A stretch of 64,000 nt of DNA. It comes from Fragilariopsis cylindrus CCMP1102. Its lineage: Eukaryota; Bacillariophyta; Bacillariophyceae; Bacillariales; Bacillariaceae. This document shows positions 22,625-33,707 of this stretch, piece after piece. Position 1 is the stretch's first letter. Every line of letters begins with the position of its first letter. Location of the stretch: the NCBI GenBank assembly GCA_900095095.1, contig FMBT01000507.1, forward strand, positions 1 through 64,000, given 5' to 3'. The translations under genes and the position numbers were made by a program. The notes under the pieces were generated by a model. The model made no database searches. It was not told the DNA's origin and was given only the letters and a program-made list of their open reading frames with translations.

Positions 22625-23538
22625 AACGATGAAAGTTCTTCTTAGGAGATGGGTCCTACTGAAGAATGAAGAAGATGGGCGATGTCAATGGGGGGATTTT
22701 GTTGTTGTTGTTGTGTTGTCTGTTGTCTTTTTATCTTTTGTAAGATGAATTAGTATTATGAATTGTGAAAATGAAAATACTAACTTAGTAGAATAGAATT
22801 CTTCAAAGCAAGAATGTTCAAATAAAATGTTACATTCGCGTTTTTTAATCACGAGCAGGAATTCAATCACGTGCTGGAGATAGATAGAGAGAAAAGAGCT
22901 ATAACTACTATATTTCCTATTTAGTTCACATGATTGACCATCAAGATTTCAAACAACAGCAACAAAATCAACAACAGAAAGATTAATCATGATATCTTTA
23001 CTCTACTACATGTTCACATATAATGAGCTATTTAGAGGACAATGCATATGATAAGTAACAAAACAACATGTACTACTACTACTACTACTACTGCTAGTAC
23101 CAATAAAAAAGAAATGGAATTCCATTCCATTCCATTCAAGTTTGTCATTCCCTTTGATTCCAATCCTATCCATTCTACTGATTAATTGCTTTTTGTTTTT
23201 TTCAGTTTCCTTTAATTTTGTGAAGAAGAATATTGCTTTCATTTTTCTACAACTTTTTTTTGGGGGGGGGGGGGGGAAACGTCATTCCAAACTTCAATCA
23301 ATAAATCAATAGATCAATAAATAAATCAATCAAACAATAAAAGTACGAAGTACTTCACTGTTATTATCCCATATGTTATCGTGTATACAATATAAACATT
23401 CCTACTGAACAAAGTATCGTATCGTAGGAATAATTCGTATATGTTATGGATCTTGACAACTTGTTTTTTTGTTTTTGCTGTCTTCATCTTCATTTTCTTC
23501 GCTGCTGCTGTTGCTGCTGCGGTTGTTGTTGTATGCAT
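22625..23538. other. Intergenic, simple repeats
   Basis: No gene is supported. It contains an ACT tandem (about 23071-23093), a direct ATTCC-type run (about 23119-23137), a run of about 15 G near 23262-23276 and AATCAATAAAT-type repeats (23296-23340). Confidence 0.45.
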
Positions 23539-23946
23539 TTATTTGTACAAAACTAATATTGATACTGGTACCAATAAAAACATTAAACATAAAATAGGTA
23601 ATGCATACGTTCCCTCTGATGTTAAATATCACCAGACTTCATCACGAATATATTGCCATGAACAATAATTACTAGTATTGTTAATTTCATCATCGATATT
23701 GTCAATACGGTATGCATTATCGAAAATGACATCGACGTTGTTGTCGTCTTGACTATTACTATTAGTGTTGTTGTTGTTGTTGTTGTTGACATTGACTGGT
23801 GATGCTGGTGCTGGTGCTGGTGCTGATGACGTCACTACTGATATCAATGCTTCATCGTTGTTATAACGGTTATAATGCTCCTGCTGCTGCTGCTGCTGCT
23901 GATGTTGTTGCTGCTCCTGTTGCTGATATGAGATCGTCATCGTCAT
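23539..23946 (-). CDS. Possible small tail-anchored protein with an in-frame TGA
   Basis: A minus-strand frame starts at 23946 (MTMTISYQQQEQQQ), runs through Gln, Ala-Pro and Asn low complexity to NYCSWQYIRDEVW, and meets TGA at 23629-23631. The same frame then stays open for 29 more codons (YLTSEGTYALPI, then LCLMFLLVPVSILVLYK). These form one clear membrane helix ending at TAA (23539-23541). The layout looks like a single tail-anchored protein broken by one stop. The stop could be a sequence error, a real truncation or, much less likely, readthrough. No family is recognised. Confidence 0.35.
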
Positions 23947-24616
23947 TCGTCACGCGCCGTCGTCGTCGTCGTGCCTGTAGAGAGATCCTGCGTATGTCCT
24001 TTCGCAACAACGTCCGCTCGTTTTTTTTTCTTCTGCTGTACGTCCGATTTTAATAATCCTTTCCCTGTTTAGACCACCGTCGATGAGCGTTTTTCCAGAT
24101 CAATAGAAATTGTTTTACTCTACTAGCTAGCTAGCTATCAAGTTATAGCTAATAGTACATTGTAGCTGATGCTGAGTCAATCGCTTCTTATGTTGTGATT
24201 GTGTGATTTCGATACAGTAGCCAATAATTTCGATCACGTGGATAAAAATGTATATAAAATATTAAAATAATCGCAACTCCCAACTAACATTCACGAATCA
24301 ATTAAAATCTTTCCAGGACACAATTTAATATGCCCACGACCTTTACGGTGGTACTGTATATGTGTGAATGAACCAACGATTTAAGTGTAATAAAACTGAA
24401 TATCTACAAAAAAATTGAAAAGTAGTAGATATCACATCCGTCCTCACATCTTTTGCTTACTAAAACGTAACATACTTTTCTAAAACTATGATCAGAAACG
24501 GCTCGAGTAGAATAACATAAGACAGAAATCAATCCATTCTTTCCTTTATAGAACTATTTGTTGCTGGATCTACTATCCCGCACACATTATATTGCAGCCC
24601 CAAAAGAAAGTATCTT
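23947..24616. other. Intergenic region
   Basis: A short GTC repeat lies at 23956-23973 and a CTAG tandem at 24123-24136. No convincing gene is seen; this is the presumed promoter of the downstream plus-strand gene. Confidence 0.4.
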
Positions 24617-25957
24617 GTGCGTTTTAATATGACTGTCGTTGTCGGCAATCGTAATAAAAGAAAATCTAAATCCAAGGACGACGATGATGATAAGAGAAAG
24701 AAGGAGCGAAGCAGTTCAAGGAGCAGCTCAAGGCAAAAGAGAAAGAAGACGAAGCAAAGCAGCTCCAGGAGCAGCTCAAGGCAAAAGAGAAAGAAGACGA
24801 AACAAAGCAGCTCCAGGAGCAGCTCAAGGCAAAAGAGAAAGAAGACGAAGCAAAGTACAGGAACAAACGATACAACTGACAGCATGTTACAGAAGCTACG
24901 AATTACAGCAGAAATCACACCACCAAAAAGTCTAGTTATTATATGGATATTAATGGCAGCCGATTAGTTTTGATTTAATAACGACAGGTATAGCATTTTT
25001 TTCATCAATGGCAGGTAAAACTGAATGTTGTGGTTCAAATGCTAGTATGGACCATTTCCAATGGCAACAACAGTACCATTCTTTTTGTTAATTGTTGCAG
25101 AAATTACCTTCTTAGGTCGTGCAATTTTACTAACATTATGGCCAAGAACTTATGAAACAAGTCGGATTGCTACTCATGGTGGAACGGACGACGACGACGA
25201 CGATGACGTTGAAGGTGGAAATAAAACAGAACCGAAACGTGATGACAATGTACAGGAACTGTACAATAGTGAAATTCCTGAATTTAGTAACGGCAGGAAC
25301 AGGAACAGCAAAAAAAGTCGTGGTGGTTGTTTTTGTAGTTGTTTGAAATGTTTCTGTTCTTGCTTCTTACGATGGAATGCAAAGATGGTATTGTGTATAT
25401 TGAATTTACTGACATTATTAAATCCATTCTTTGGTTGTTTAATTGCATGGATATTATTATATCAATCTGATAAGACTGAATCATTTATTGTTTTAGGTAT
25501 TGAATCATTATCAATTATCTTACATTTTATTTCGGTACGAATGGAAGGTGGATTACGTACATGGTATTCAAAACTATTACATTCAATTGCAATATTACCA
25601 TTTTTAGTTACTGTTACATTGGTGCTAGTATATATCAGAGAAGGTGGTGTTTGTTATTCCGTTGAAAAGGAAATGTTTTCATTTTCAGGATGTGAAATCT
25701 GTCCTGATACATTACTACCACCTGATATAAACGGGATGTGTTTTGAAAGTACTGTTGATGGTGGTGGAGGCAATTATACGTCATCGTCTATATATTCATT
25801 AGCAGGATCTGGTGGTTTCCTACAGGATATTCAAAATCTCGGTAATATTTCTGGTATGAAAGATATTCAAAATAATTTTGCAAATCTTATTGATCGCGGT
25901 GCAGATCAAGATTCGTATTGTTCACCGGATACTAATTTTTGTTTCTATAAATTTTGA
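24617..25957 (+). CDS. Coiled-coil repeat plus multi-pass membrane protein, frame-broken
   Basis: The well-supported part is 25061-25957. It has four or more membrane helices (FFLLIVAEITFLGRAILLTLW, LCILNLLTLLNPFFGCLIAWILL, the FIVLGIESLSIILHFISV helix and LLHSIAILPFLVTVTLVLVYI), a Cys-rich CFCSCLKCFCSC stretch that may be palmitoylated, and a C-terminal lumenal part with paired cysteines. Upstream, FDLITTGIAFFSSMAGKTECC (about 24968-25030) continues the same protein after one-base shifts near 25050 and 24965. Further upstream a Lys/Asp-rich start (24617) and three 48-bp repeats precede it. Whether repeats and membrane part are one gene or two cannot be decided here. No known family is recognised. 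Confidence 0.5.
24709..24852 (+). repeat. Three 48-bp coding tandem repeats
   Basis: Units at 24709-24756, 24757-24804 and 24805-24852 are nearly identical; the first differs slightly (TTC for CTC). Because 48 is divisible by three, all plus frames stay open. One frame reads EQLKAKEKEDEAKQLQ per unit, a charged coiled-coil pattern. The other two give Ser/Arg/Lys-rich or Ala/Gly/Arg-rich peptides. The coiled-coil frame is the most natural one. Confidence 0.9.
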
Positions 25958-27109
25958 TAATGATAGAATAGAATCATAAAAATCTTAAATATCGACCATC
26001 GCAAAACGGAAGAGAGAGAGAGAGAGCATCTACGCTCAGTAAAACCATGAATATCTTAGTATTATTTACCTACTCAACTATTTTTAGTTTGGTTTAGTTT
26101 AGTTGATACAAAAAAGAATGTACCAATACAGCTCACTTCTGCAATAAAAATAGAATAGAAGAATATTCTTTTTCATTCATAGGATTACAATGTGATAGTA
26201 GACAAAAAAATGTAATTATACCGGTAAAAGTATCATACTACTACATTATACTCTACTACCCCCAATATGATTGAATTCCCCCATATTGTTTTACCTTCAA
26301 GCAAGACATGCTCTTGAGATAGTACAATGTACCACAAAAGCCTGTTATCATTTTAAGTGATTGATTCCAAGTACAAAGACACTAAGTATAACCTTATATG
26401 TGTACGTACTCTATAGCTGATTTGGTTGGGTAATTTTTCAACAAAGCCAACCATCATACAATATCCTTACTGAAATTTCCGTGTCCATGAGTATCCCTTT
26501 TCTACTCAGCTCAGTAGAAATCTTCTACTGATGGGAGCAAATTAGACCCCATCAATTCCTCCTGCTTTGCTGTATCTAATTGCATCTAAACCTGTGCCAA
26601 TCCTTCTACTTTGTATTCATTAGATCACAGTAATGTGAGTAAGGAGAGTTCCCATCATGCATGGTGGTATTTATTGTGTAAAGGATAATCGAACCATCTC
26701 TGCCTGTCAAGAAAATGTTTCAAAATGTGTAGAGGATCGTCAAATCATGTCTGTCTGTCAAGAAATTTCTGATCTAGCTCTGGTTCTGGCATGCACCATA
26801 AAGGTGACACCCATATGTAATGTATCCCGGATTAGCTATGTATTGCAATTGACCACATTCTTGTGCCCACCCATTCCATTCCTGATGCTGAGTATCTAGT
26901 GACTCGCGGAATGGTGACATTTTAAAAACTCAAATCACAGGCTACCACGAGGACAGGGTAGTATGTTTTTGGAAGAGCTGTACCAGCAGAACTAACGATA
27001 TTTACAGCACAACCCCCTATCCTGAGCCAAATGCACAGCTCTTCCCTATATACACTCAAATGAAGGAAATTCAGGCTCCGATCCTACCATAGGTAAATCA
27101 TTACATTGA

Positions 27110-27151
27110 TATTTATTTTTCAATTGCGCATGATACCTCGTGCTAAGGAAA
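27110..27151 (-). repeat. Inverted partial copy of a segment of the 28.2-29.8 kb gene
   Basis: The reverse complement of 27110-27151 matches 29230-29270 with one substitution and one inserted base over about 41 bp. On the minus strand it encodes the same peptide LSTRYHAQLK as the gene, then the frames diverge. Confidence 0.8.
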
Positions 27152-27368
27152 ATTATATACAGTATGTGATCAATTTGAGTAGTCCTACAGTATACATACA
27201 TGATGAACCATGAAAGCTGTGCAAAGTACAGACACCCCACATAGTATTTTAACAGCTGCTACTATGACGTTCTACACTTCACTCTACCAGAACTTTCAAC
27301 TATGGACTGAACAATAGCTCACGATTAAAGGGCTGTAGTTCTTCGCGCTCACAATGACGAGCAAATGA

Positions 27369-27638
27369 GAACACTAAAAATGAGAAGTGTAAACTGAAAT
27401 GAGAAGTGGGAATGGCTGTATCACACAATATTATAATTAATTGAGTCACGATGTCTCATACCGGTAAGATAGATAATGTCAATGTTTTAGTATCGAGATA
27501 AAAATATTATTTCCATTAAATAAATATATTACAGTATCGAGGCACGATTACAATAATGCAAGACTTCAATGAGTACCGTAAGTTATGATAGTAAACATTA
27601 CTGAAATTAGAAGTGTAACACTGAAATGACAAGTGTGA
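27369..27638 (+). repeat. Two copies of a dispersed 40-bp repeat
   Basis: Copy A (27369-27408) and copy B (27601-27638) share the pattern ACTGAAAATGAGAAGTGTAA followed by CACTGAAATGAGAAGTG, which is itself a two-fold tandem of a 19-20-bp unit. A third copy in the opposite orientation lies at 63342-63381. Confidence 0.75.
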
Positions 27639-28170
27639 ATGTATCACACATGATGAAGAGCAATTGCATACGGAAAGGAACACAATTGTATTCGTAAAGA
27701 ACAACAGTATCGGTGTTCGGTTCTAATAGTAATCGATATTGTATTGGATTTACGATTACGGTAGCATAGATGTAAGCAAATAATAATAGAAGACTGCTTG
27801 TACACTCCAGTAGTATGTATACGATTACAAATACCGATACAAAACTACAATTCTGGTAGCGGTTACAAACTACAATTCTTATTATTTGTATTAGTTCAAG
27901 TCTTGTATCACCTCTATTACCAAGATCAGTTTTACTTGATACAAAAATAAAAACTCCCCGAGTAGAATAGCGTTACAAAAGAGTACGGGCCTAATGACTT
28001 ACAACGAGTACAACAATATATATAACATAATGCATAAGAACCAAAGTTCTTGTGTTCTTACAATTTAGGAATAGTCTCATCAGAATATACACATAATATC
28101 AACTCTTATAACATAATAATACAATTTAGCAAAAACGCAAACAAAAGAATCAAAAGAAGAAGTGCGTATA

Positions 28171-29773
28171 ATGGGTGATTGTAAAATCGAATATGATTTA
28201 TTCCCTCCGAGGGATGAATTAATGAAAGCGGTAAGAGATGTGGATCCTTTTGGAGTAGGAAAAGAAAAAGGAGAAGGAACAGGCAGAAAAGGGAAGAACA
28301 AGCACAGCGGTAGATATGATGATGAAGACGATGATGATTGGGGATTTTCATTGCTACCATCGAAAATAGACACGCCACCAACGTCAGCATCAACCTTTTA
28401 TCATCCGACGACGACGACGACGACGACGTTGATGTTGGCAATAATATGATAATTGGGGAAGGTACAAACTTAAAGTCATTCCCAATCGTCCTCATCATCG
28501 TACTCCACGACGTCAATTGAGTTTGCCCAATAAGCCGACAGCATCAACAACAACAGCAAAAACAACTCCAGGAGGAGGAGGATCAAGAACAACGCCGAAA
28601 GGGCGAATGTTTCTCGTTCCGAGTAAGGCACTATTATCATTACCTCGTACTAAACCGCCACCGAGAAGTATTTCTTTTAGTGCCGCTATCGCTGCGGCTG
28701 CGGCTGCCGCTGTGAGTGAGAGTAAGAGTGTGAGTGAGAGTGGGAATGGCAGTAGTCAAAAGAGTAAGGAAATATCGAAATCATCGAGCGGTAATGCTCT
28801 CAGGCGTTGCAGAAGTAGAAGTCGAGGCAAGTACAGCGGTGGGAGTGGGAGTAAGAGTGTGAGTGAGAGTGGGAATGGCGGTAGTCCCAAGAGTAAGGAA
28901 AAATCGAAATCATCGATCGGTAATGCTCTCAGGCGTTGCAGAAGTGCAAGTCGAGGCAAGTACAGCGGTGGGAGTGGGAGTAAGAGTGTGAGTGGTAGTG
29001 ATGCTCTCAGTAATAGTTGCCACTCATCGTCCTCATTAGATCAGAAATTAGGAGGAAGAAGAAGAGGAAGAAGAAGTACAAGTCGAGGCAAGTACAGCAG
29101 CAGAAATGGAGAACGCAGTAAGAGCAGAGGAAAATATAGTAAAACGAAGGATAATAAAGAAGATTCGTCAACCCCGGCAACCTCGACAACCCTGTTACCA
29201 AAAAAGGAAAGTACTACGAAGGATAATGGTTTCCTTAGCACGAGGTATCATGCGCAACTGAAAATAAATAGTGAAATCGTCAGCACTGCGACTAAACGAA
29301 AAAATGGTACGAAGAAATCTACCAGTAACAATAACAAGGACGACGAGCAAGAAGAAGGATCAGACAACAGTATCGAAGATAGTTTGATGGGTTGGCTCGA
29401 AGGCGTGGCTCGACAAAACAACTGCGATAACATTTCCTCCAATTCTTCTGCTTGTGGACAAACTACAAAAAGTGCACCACTACCACTTAAAGTTACTGCT
29501 CTACCTCGTCGTGCGAGACGTCGTAATCCTGTTGTTACCTCAAAATGCCGTCATTCGAAGTCAACAATCGGTAGTAGTACTAACAACTCATCACCATCAT
29601 ACAAGACATCGTTAAACTTGTTATCATTAGATGTTGGAGAATTAGCACAAAAAGGTTTGATTCGTTTCGATGAAGATGGGAAATTAAAATTAGTTGTTGA
29701 TCGTGATTTTGCTGCTGCCGCTGCTGCTGCTGTTGCTGCTGCTACTGCTGCGGAACACAAAGAACAAGAATAA
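28171..29773 (+). CDS. Ser/Arg/Lys-rich repeat protein of unknown function, two frame breaks near the start
   Basis: The N-terminal piece starts MGDCKIEYDLFPPRDELMKAV at 28171 and continues past a charged stretch to DDDDWGFSLLPSKID. A poly-Asp frame (LLSSDDDDDDDVDVG, about 28400) and the frame WGRYKLKVIPNRPHHRTPRR (about 28454-28515) must be joined by shifts near 28392 and 28445. From there the frame is open to TAA at 29773. Features are an Ala run (about 28690), two 43-residue repeats with GNALRRCRS and SRGKYSGG, several further SRGKYS boxes, a folded-looking C-terminus (SLNLLSLDVGELAQKGLIRF) and a final poly-Ala tail. The SR-like, basic composition suggests a nuclear or RNA-binding role, but that is only inference. 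Confidence 0.55.
28721..28978 (+). repeat. Two 129-bp coding tandem repeats
   Basis: Units start at 28721 and 28850, and a partial third starts at 28979; the period is exactly 129 bp (43 codons), so the frame is kept. The units differ at only a few positions, implying recent duplication. Confidence 0.9.
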
Positions 29774-31010
29774 CCACTACGCATACCAACATAAAATATA
29801 ATCATAAAAAGAACAATAGAAGCACATTAATAACCACACTAGAAGCACAGCATCAGCCAGACGCAGCAGCATGTCTAATTTTCTAGTCCTATAAAGTACC
29901 ATACAAGAGTATAACCAAACGATTATGTCGCGGCGTCACTAAATGGGCGTGTTTAGTAAGAAATTCCTATAGAAATAATCCTACCTCGCAATCAAACAGA
30001 AAGAGGTGGAGCCTTCGATTCTGATTGTATCGGACAGCTTCTCCTTGATGTAGAATAAGATTTCAGAAAGTAAAACCATACGAATTAATTAGATGAATCA
30101 GTTGAACGAAATAGTAAATGAACCAATGAATGAATAAACAGACGAGCGAACGAATGAATGAATGAACGAACGCATCCAACTGGAAACATACACATAACTG
30201 TATATGTAAAGTTAAAGCAGGTAGTCAACCCACTTAAACAAAGCAATATATAGGATAATTTTAGTCATAACTACTTTATAACTTCAATGTAAAGTATATC
30301 ATTGCTTTTGTATCAGATCAGATGGCTTATCACTATCGCCTCGAGCTTGATTTCTCTTAGCTCGTACACATACTATCCAAAGCTAAGCGAAGAAGTAAAA
30401 GTAAGCGTTACAGCAGAAAGATAATATAAGGAAGGAATGTTATTTTGCATCATCATTAAAACTAACTGCCCACCAAATCGCAACTATTATTGCTCTATGT
30501 TTCGTTGCTGTTGTTGTTTTAAAGCAATATTCCACCGAGTGGAAGAAAAACAATGAGGGATTGTAAGATATTTAGGCGAATCGAGTGACTCGAGTGAGTC
30601 AAAGATCCTAGGATAAAAAGGGCATATATCTTTTGAATTAACAAAACATCTTTTTATGCCGAGGAGAAGTCGGCGAATTGAAACAAACAAAACAAGTGAC
30701 ACATCATCACATCGTCAATTATTGATCAATCAACACATACACTGTACATTATCCACAAACCATTAATGCCGTAGGAAAATTTCCAGTAAGCTACGTTCCG
30801 AGACAAAAAGTCGCCACACTGCTCTTTGACCAAGAATCAATCTCACGACCTTCGTTACGTTCGATCGCTCTTCTCTACAGCTGCAAGCTATACTACTGCA
30901 GCCTCACTCATCTCTCATTTATTTGTGGTTTTCGAATTCGAAAAAGAATTGTTATTTACGCTTTGCTTTTTGATAATACCTACTAGCTACTATACATCCA
31001 TCTTTCTATC
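29774..31010. other. Intergenic with AATG/AACG microsatellite
   Basis: 1.2 kb with no supportable gene. A degenerate GAATGAAC/GAACGAAT satellite lies at about 30105-30175 and a near-palindromic GAGTGACTCGAGTGAGTC at about 30583-30600. Promoter of the SDR gene at its right end. Confidence 0.45.
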
Positions 31011-31886
31011 ATGTCTACTGCAACCAGTAATACTACTACTTCAAATAATGATGATACATCAGTATCAAATTTGAATGTGTTGGTAACAGGTGCATCATCG
31101 GGGATTGGTAAAGCAGCGTGTATATTATTATCATCACGTGGTGCCACTGTTATAGGTGTTGGTAGGAATGAATCATCCTTAAAGGAATTAAAGTCCAATA
31201 ACAGTTTATATGATTATATTATAGTTGATTTACTTGAAGAAAAGGATGCAGCAAAACGTGTCATCAATCAAGCTGCATCATTACTACCTACTGGTCATGT
31301 ATTGACAACACTCATCAATAATGCTGGTATATTAAAAGGTGGTGGTGCTGGTAGCTTTATCAATACTACTGATGATGCCGATAACGATGATGGTAGTAAA
31401 GAAATGATATCCAATTACAATGATACAATGACAATGAATACACAAGTTCCTTATGAATTAATGAATTATGCTGTACCACATTTAGAAAAACATCCTAACT
31501 GTATATCATCAATTGTTAATATTAGTAGTGTTAACGGGAAACAATCCTTCAAGGGTATAATTGCATATTGTATGTCTAAGGCTGCATTAGATATGATGAC
31601 AAAATGTTCCTCAATTGATTTAGCATCAAAAGGTATACGTGTTAATAGTGTCAATCCTGGTGTAATTAAAACAAATATACATACCTCTAGCGCTGGTATG
31701 AATGAGGAACAATATGATGCATTTATGAAACGTAGTGTAGAAGTGACACACCCAATAGGACAATCTTTAGGACGCATTGGTCAACCTGAAGAGGTCGCTG
31801 AATTAATTGCATTTTTAGTTAGTGATAAAGCTAAATTTTTAACAGGTGAATGTATTGCAATTGATGGTGCAAGGTACGAAGAGTAA
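31011..31886 (+). CDS. Short-chain dehydrogenase/reductase (classical SDR)
   Basis: NAD(P)-dependent oxidoreductase with a Rossmann fold, 291 residues. The cofactor motif TGASSGIG is at residues 26-33, NNAG at 103-106, catalytic Ser about 173 in NISSVNG, and the YxxxK pair Y186/K190 (YCMSK). The C-terminal FLTGECIAIDGARY is the usual SDR end, and VNPGVIKTNIHT follows the active site as normal. GVGRNESS after strand 2 suggests possible NADP preference (Arg after strand 2), which is inference. No targeting peptide is obvious, so it is probably cytosolic. A variable insert (TTDDADNDDGSK) sits in the substrate loop. The physiological substrate is unknown. Single exon, intact. Confidence 0.9.
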   Translation: MSTATSNTTTSNNDDTSVSNLNVLVTGASSGIGKAACILLSSRGATVIGVGRNESSLKELKSNNSLYDYIIVDLLEEKDAAKRVINQAASLLPTGHVLTTLINNAGILKGGGAGSFINTTDDADNDDGSKEMISNYNDTMTMNTQVPYELMNYAVPHLEKHPNCISSIVNISSVNGKQSFKGIIAYCMSKAALDMMTKCSSIDLASKGIRVNSVNPGVIKTNIHTSSAGMNEEQYDAFMKRSVEVTHPIGQSLGRIGQPEEVAELIAFLVSDKAKFLTGECIAIDGARYEE

Positions 31887-32299
31887 AACGATTGATTGCA
31901 TTTTCTTTTCTATTGTATTATGATACTTGTACTTTTTTATTGGTTTCAAAAATTAATGATTGCTCCTATATTGGTTATTGATCTTTGCTTTCTTCTTCCT
32001 CAACATTTTTAATATCTTTCATAATATTATTATTTTCTTTTTTCGAAGACAAAATCTCGGTGCAAGATAAGTATAAGGACTGATACAGTAGATGGAGGAG
32101 TAGAATGGAATACACCAATGTGTCAGGTCGTACCTTTTTCATTAGATTAATAAATTGTATCAGCTGATTGATTCATATTCCTATCTCACCAATTATTTAG
32201 ATGCATATTTATATTATATATCATTGCGCACTTTCTTTTTTTCTTTTTGGGTTTACTTTATTTCATGTTCGTACTACAAATTTCATTCTTCTTCTACCG
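31887..32299. other. Convergent intergenic region
   Basis: T-rich stretch between the 3' ends of the SDR (plus) and the following minus-strand gene. Nothing coding is seen. Confidence 0.45.
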
Positions 32300-33121
32300 T
32301 TAATGCAATGCATATGCATTATCACATGCTATACATTCGTGCACTAAAAAATGACCCTGCCGTGGTGGTCTTCTTTCTTTCATCAATGTCCATAAAAATC
32401 TTCTTTCATTATTATTATTATTTCGGTTTGCTTCATCATCATCTATATCTTTGGTTATTATGACCTCACCCCAACTATTTAATTTGGTGACATATTATAG
32501 TTTTTGGTATAACATAATTAATACTGTTTGCATCGTACCACGTGTTTGTGTACCTTGTATTTCAGGTCCAATGTTTAATATTTGATAACTTTGACAATTA
32601 ACTAATGTTTGAAACACTGGATTATTTGCTTTTACTAAAAATGATTCGAAGGAACCACCATTTGCCATCCTACAGGAATCCGATGAAAAATTGTAACATA
32701 CCTCTAATCCAGAATCAGGATGTGGTTCATTATGTGTTTGTAAATAATTCATACATGTCTGAACGACTTGTACTGGTGTCCAATCTGTATTCGGTATAGG
32801 TAATTCAATACAATTTTCATTGTTAATATCATCTGGTGTAGGAGTAGGGATTCTACCAGGAGTGTCGAAATCACAATATTCATCACTATTTTCATTGTTA
32901 TTGTTGCTATTATTTCCAATAGCATCGTAGTCAATACCTCGAAGAGAAGTAGTAGTAGTACTTGTACCAGAATTATACGGCTGCCTTCTTTCAATAATTA
33001 TTCGGTGTTGATGTGTTACTACAAAAGAGAATGAAAATGAAGATTCAGTCATTGCCATCAATATCATCATCATTGTCATCATCATTGTCGTCGTCATCGT
33101 CGTCATCACTAGGAGCGTCAT
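32300..33121 (-). CDS. Uncharacterised conserved protein (DUF4864-like), frame-broken near the C-terminus
   Basis: The open part (33121 to 32495) begins with a Met-rich hydrophobic signal-like helix. It continues with WTPVQVVQTCMNYLQTHNEP, GLEVCYNFSSDSC and GSFESFLVKANNPVFQTLVN, the layout of a small NTF2-like/DUF4864-type domain found in plants and algae. The frame ends early at TAA (about 32495). The same frame continues beyond it with NNNNNERRFLWTLMKERRPP and HFLVHECIACDNAYALH to a stop at 32300. That matches the expected end of this family. Another frame just before the stop reads IMVIPKT. One to two single-base errors or a real break therefore lie at about 32490-32510. The family name is tentative and the function unknown. 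Confidence 0.5.
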
Positions 33122-33707
33122 TGCATCGGTATCAGTGTTCTTATTGGCGATTTGCTATAATCTCTCTACCTATCTATCTATCTTTACCTACCTACCTCGT
33201 GTGTGTGAAGGCAAATACACTTGCCAATTACAGTACAGAAGTAAGATATTATCGACTATGTTACTGGCACTAGACTAATAGCTAATACGATACTAATAGG
33301 ATGGCTCTCTCGTCTCGTTGTATTGCTTCGCTATCAACGTTTTTGAGTTTGATGCATCCAGTAACGTAGTAACGTTTGCTAGCATGTTCAATGCAGATGA
33401 TGTGATGAGAGCGATGATGGACTCATTATAATTGAATATAGTAGTTATGGTAAAGAATAACGAAGAACACTTTTGCCGTGACTGAATTCAATCACGGACG
33501 GCATTGTCAGTACGTTTTCTTTTTGAAAATTTTGTCATCGGTAACTTAGTTAGTGTAAGATATTATTATATCATTGCATATCCTAACCTGCCTACTATTA
33601 CTGTACAATAGAGAGTGGTGTGCTGACGACAGGAGGTCATTACATCCACAATCCCTATCAACTTATAAAAAAATCTGCTCGACACGAAAACTCAGTCGAG
33701 GGCAAAA
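33122..33707. other. Divergent promoter region
   Basis: Lies between two genes transcribed away from each other. It contains a short CTATCTAT/CTACCTAC tract (about 33168-33198). No gene is seen. Confidence 0.45.

Larger units (their letters stand above)
25958..28170. other. Gene-free, repeat-bearing stretch
   Basis: 2.2 kb without a supportable gene. It contains a GA microsatellite near 26010, an internal near-duplication at about 26685-26775 (two copies around TGCCTGTCAAGAAA and TGTCTGTCAAGAAA), copies of a dispersed repeat (27369-27408 and 27601-27638), and an inverted copy of 41 bp of the next gene (27110-27151). Confidence 0.5.

Noticed and set aside
24639-24935. Ala/Gly/Arg-rich protein in a second frame of the 48-bp repeats
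   Set aside because: Open only because the repeat length is a multiple of three; the coiled-coil frame is more natural and this one has no continuation.
26657-26899. 80-codon plus-strand Cys-containing frame as a small secreted protein
   Set aside because: No signal peptide; it arises from a short internal duplication in an otherwise non-coding stretch.
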